This document shows, piece after piece, positions 34,406-36,056 of a stretch of 36,056 nt of DNA. Location: the NCBI GenBank assembly GCA_946186575.1, contig CAMHNO010000024.1, positions 1 to 36,056 of the forward strand, read 5' to 3'. Both the position numbers and the translations under genes were made by a program. The notes beneath the pieces are model-generated. The model ran no database searches, was not told where the DNA came from, and worked only from the letters and a program-made list of their open reading frames with translations. Source of the stretch: an uncultured Prevotellaceae bacterium. Its GTDB lineage: Bacteria; Bacteroidota; Bacteroidia; Bacteroidales; Muribaculaceae. Position 1 is the first letter of the stretch; every line of letters begins with the position of its first letter.

Positions 34406-35227
34406 ATGGCTTTTATTAAAATTAGCGAACAGCCCTCCCTCTACGACAATCTCGAGCATAAAAGTGTGCATGAGCTTCTCACAGAGATCAACCAGGAGGA
34501 CCACAAGGTGGCCGATGCAGTGCAGAAGGCAATCCCGCAAATCGAACGCCTCGTCACAGAGATTGTGAAGAGAATGAAACGCGGGGGGCGAATCTTCTAC
34601 ATGGGAGCTGGTACCAGTGGCAGACTCGGGGTGCTTGATGCCAGCGAGATACCGCCCACCTTTGGAATGGACCCAGGATGGATCATAGGACTGATTGCAG
34701 GCGGCGACTATGCCCTGCGCAACGCTGTAGAGAATGCCGAGGACGATGAAACTCAAGGCTGGAAAGACCTTCAGGAGCACAACGTCACCAGCAACGACAC
34801 CGTGATAGGTATAGCAGCAAGCGGCACCACACCCTATGTGGTAGGAGCCCTGCGCGATGCACGCTCTCACGGATGCCTCACTGCAGCCATCACCAGCAAC
34901 CCCGACGCTCCCGTCAGTGCCGAAGCCGAAATCCCAATCGAGATGATTGTGGGGCCTGAATATGTCACAGGCAGCAGTCGCATGAAGAGCGGCACTGGTC
35001 AGAAACTCATCTGCAACATGATTTCAACCAGCGTCATGATCAAGATGGGGCGCGTCAAGGGCAACAAAATGGTGAACATGCAACTCACCAACCAGAAACT
35101 TGTGGACCGCGGCACACGCATGGTGGTCGACGAACTGGGACTGAACTACGACGAGGCCAAGCGCTTGCTCTTGCTCCACGGCAGCGTGAAGAAGGCATGC
35201 GACGCCTATCGAGGTTTAAACGAATAG
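34406..35227 (+). CDS. murQ: N-acetylmuramic acid 6-phosphate etherase MurQ
   Basis: Cytoplasmic etherase (273 aa) splitting MurNAc-6-phosphate into GlcNAc-6-phosphate and D-lactate. The SIS domain shows IFYMGAGTSGRLGVLDASEIPPTFG (Glu81, matching the catalytic Glu of E. coli MurQ), AVENAEDD (the second conserved acidic site), GIAASGTTPYVVGAL, and the family signature GPEYVTGSSRMKSGTGQKL. It is somewhat shorter than E. coli MurQ (298 aa), with the loss mainly at the C-terminus, as is common in Bacteroidota. The kinase lies upstream and an SGNH esterase 29 bases downstream. The D-lactate product ties it to the dehydrogenase encoded at 29416-32190. Confidence 0.96.
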   Translation: MAFIKISEQPSLYDNLEHKSVHELLTEINQEDHKVADAVQKAIPQIERLVTEIVKRMKRGGRIFYMGAGTSGRLGVLDASEIPPTFGMDPGWIIGLIAGGDYALRNAVENAEDDETQGWKDLQEHNVTSNDTVIGIAASGTTPYVVGALRDARSHGCLTAAITSNPDAPVSAEAEIPIEMIVGPEYVTGSSRMKSGTGQKLICNMISTSVMIKMGRVKGNKMVNMQLTNQKLVDRGTRMVVDELGLNYDEAKRLLLLHGSVKKACDAYRGLNE

Positions 35228-35256
35228 CAAACACAATCCCCACTAAAATAACAATC

Positions 35257-35928
35257 ATGAAACGTTTATTTCTCTCTTTAATAGCAGTGGTTGCTGCCTG
35301 CATGGCAATTCAGGCGCAACCACCCGAGCGCACAGCCAATCAGGACAAATATTACGTGCGCCGAGCCACACACTTCGACGACCTGCCCGTCTACCGCCAC
35401 GACATCATCATGCTTGGCAACAGCCTCACCGACGGAGCCGAGTGGAACGAGTTGCTGCGCAACCCACACGTGAAGAACCGTGGCATAATTGGCGACATAG
35501 TGCAAGGACTATATGAGCGCATGGAGCCCATACTCAAGGGTAAGCCACGCAAGATTTTCATACTCAGTGGTGTGAACGATGTCTCGCACGGAGTGGACGG
35601 CGACAGCATAGGCCGTGCCATGGAGAAACTCATCATCCTTATCAAGAAGCGCTCGCCACGCACCAAGATTTATCTGCAATCGATGCTGCCGTTCAACACC
35701 GATGTGCAGATGTGGAAGCTGCTCAAAGGACGCGAACAAGTAGTAATCGACGGCAACCGTGCCATGGAGCAAGTGGCCAAGCGCCAGGGAGTGACATGGA
35801 TCAACCTCTACCCTCTGTTCGTGGACGAGAACGGCAAGCTCAAGAAAGAGCTCACCAACGACGGCTTGCACCTGCTGGGACCAGGATACCTGATCTGGCG
35901 CGACGCCATCATAAAGTACACCAAGTGA
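35257..35928 (+). CDS. Exported SGNH/GDSL-family hydrolase
   Basis: Exported esterase-like protein (223 aa). The start is set at ATG 35257, which opens a signal peptide (MKRLFLSLIAVVAACMAIQAQ); the in-frame ATG at 35197 lies within murQ. The four SGNH blocks are visible: IMLGNSLTDGAEW (Ser), NRGIIGD (Gly), SGVNDVSHG (Asn) and NDGLHLLGPGYLIW (Asp/His). Family members remove acetyl or acyl groups, often from sugars. Cotranscribed with murQ, it may strip O-acetyl groups from MurNAc so that fragments can be cut or imported, but no sequence feature fixes that substrate. It is the last gene of the cluster, followed by a strong terminator. Confidence 0.85.
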   Translation: MKRLFLSLIAVVAACMAIQAQPPERTANQDKYYVRRATHFDDLPVYRHDIIMLGNSLTDGAEWNELLRNPHVKNRGIIGDIVQGLYERMEPILKGKPRKIFILSGVNDVSHGVDGDSIGRAMEKLIILIKKRSPRTKIYLQSMLPFNTDVQMWKLLKGREQVVIDGNRAMEQVAKRQGVTWINLYPLFVDENGKLKKELTNDGLHLLGPGYLIWRDAIIKYTK

Positions 35929-35948
35929 CAATTGGTTGACAAAAAAAG

Positions 35949-35997
35949 AAAGAGGACAACTTTGCAATACTATGATTGTCAATTAGTTGTCCTCTTT
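35949..35997. terminator. Terminator closing the salvage cluster, probably bidirectional
   Basis: Perfect 13-bp stem AAAGAGGACAACT/AGTTGTCCTCTTT (35949-35961, 35985-35997). An A-run precedes it on the plus strand and it ends in CTTTGTT, 20 bases past the last stop codon. It can also stop the tRNA transcript arriving on the minus strand. Confidence 0.82.
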
Positions 35998-36003
35998 GTT
36001 ATG

Positions 36004-36056
36004 TGACCCCGGAGGGGCTCGAACCCTCGACCCACTGATTAAGAGTCAGTTGCTCT
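36004..36056 (-). tRNA. tRNA-Lys (anticodon CTT), 3' part; 5' end beyond window
   Basis: On the minus strand the visible 53 bases give the anticodon arm ACTGA-CTCTTAA-TCAGT with anticodon CTT, a T arm with TTCGAGC loop, and the acceptor 3' strand CGGGGTC with discriminator A. The D arm and 5' acceptor strand lie past base 36056. Confidence 0.9.

Overview
The window is chromosomal DNA of a Bacteroidota species, most likely order Bacteroidales. A Muribaculaceae- or Prevotella-like organism fits best, but this is inference. The evidence is repeated Bacteroidota-type promoters (TTTG, 19-20 bases, TAnnTTTG), no Shine-Dalgarno pattern, secreted proteins ending in type IX-secretion-like tails or dockerin-like repeats, and several families typical of the phylum (DUF4922, DUF5009, golvesin-domain amidase, GxxExxY).

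Layout. 1-700: 3' end of miaB, a terminator, and an initiator tRNA-Met on the minus strand with its own promoter. 999-5290 (minus): a bifunctional class A penicillin-binding protein and a class I fumarate hydratase. 5495-9265 (minus): a very large secreted protein with two starch-binding-like modules. 9266-10177 is non-coding and holds a roughly 300-bp hairpin-rich element bounded by 13-bp inverted repeats. 10178-14248 (minus): a beta-helix/leucine-rich-repeat/dockerin protein and a small lipoprotein. 14426-17943 (plus): a beta-propeller protein and a modular secreted N-acetylmuramoyl-L-alanine amidase, probably an operon. 18152-19021: a BadF-type sugar kinase paralogue with a degenerate phosphate-binding motif.

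19257-35928 is the centrepiece: eleven codirectional genes forming a peptidoglycan salvage locus. In order they are a GerMN/amidase/golvesin hydrolase, a double-domain GT2 protein, a DUF4922 HIT-superfamily protein, a SpoIID/LytB protein without a signal peptide, an AmpG-type permease, an inserted GxxExxY gene flanked by inverted repeats, the exo-muramidase NamZ, a FAD/Fe-S D-lactate dehydrogenase, a MurT/NagX-like membrane protein, a BadF-family MurNAc/GlcNAc kinase, the MurNAc-6-phosphate etherase MurQ, and an SGNH esterase. Together they suggest a full route: amidase and NamZ cut wall fragments outside, AmpG and/or the MurT-like protein import them, the kinase phosphorylates MurNAc, MurQ splits off D-lactate, and the neighbouring dehydrogenase oxidises that lactate. 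The GT2 + DUF4922 pair and the apparently cytoplasmic SpoIID protein have no obvious place in the known pathway and are the best candidates for undescribed biology. The window closes with a terminator and the 3' part of a tRNA-Lys on the minus strand.
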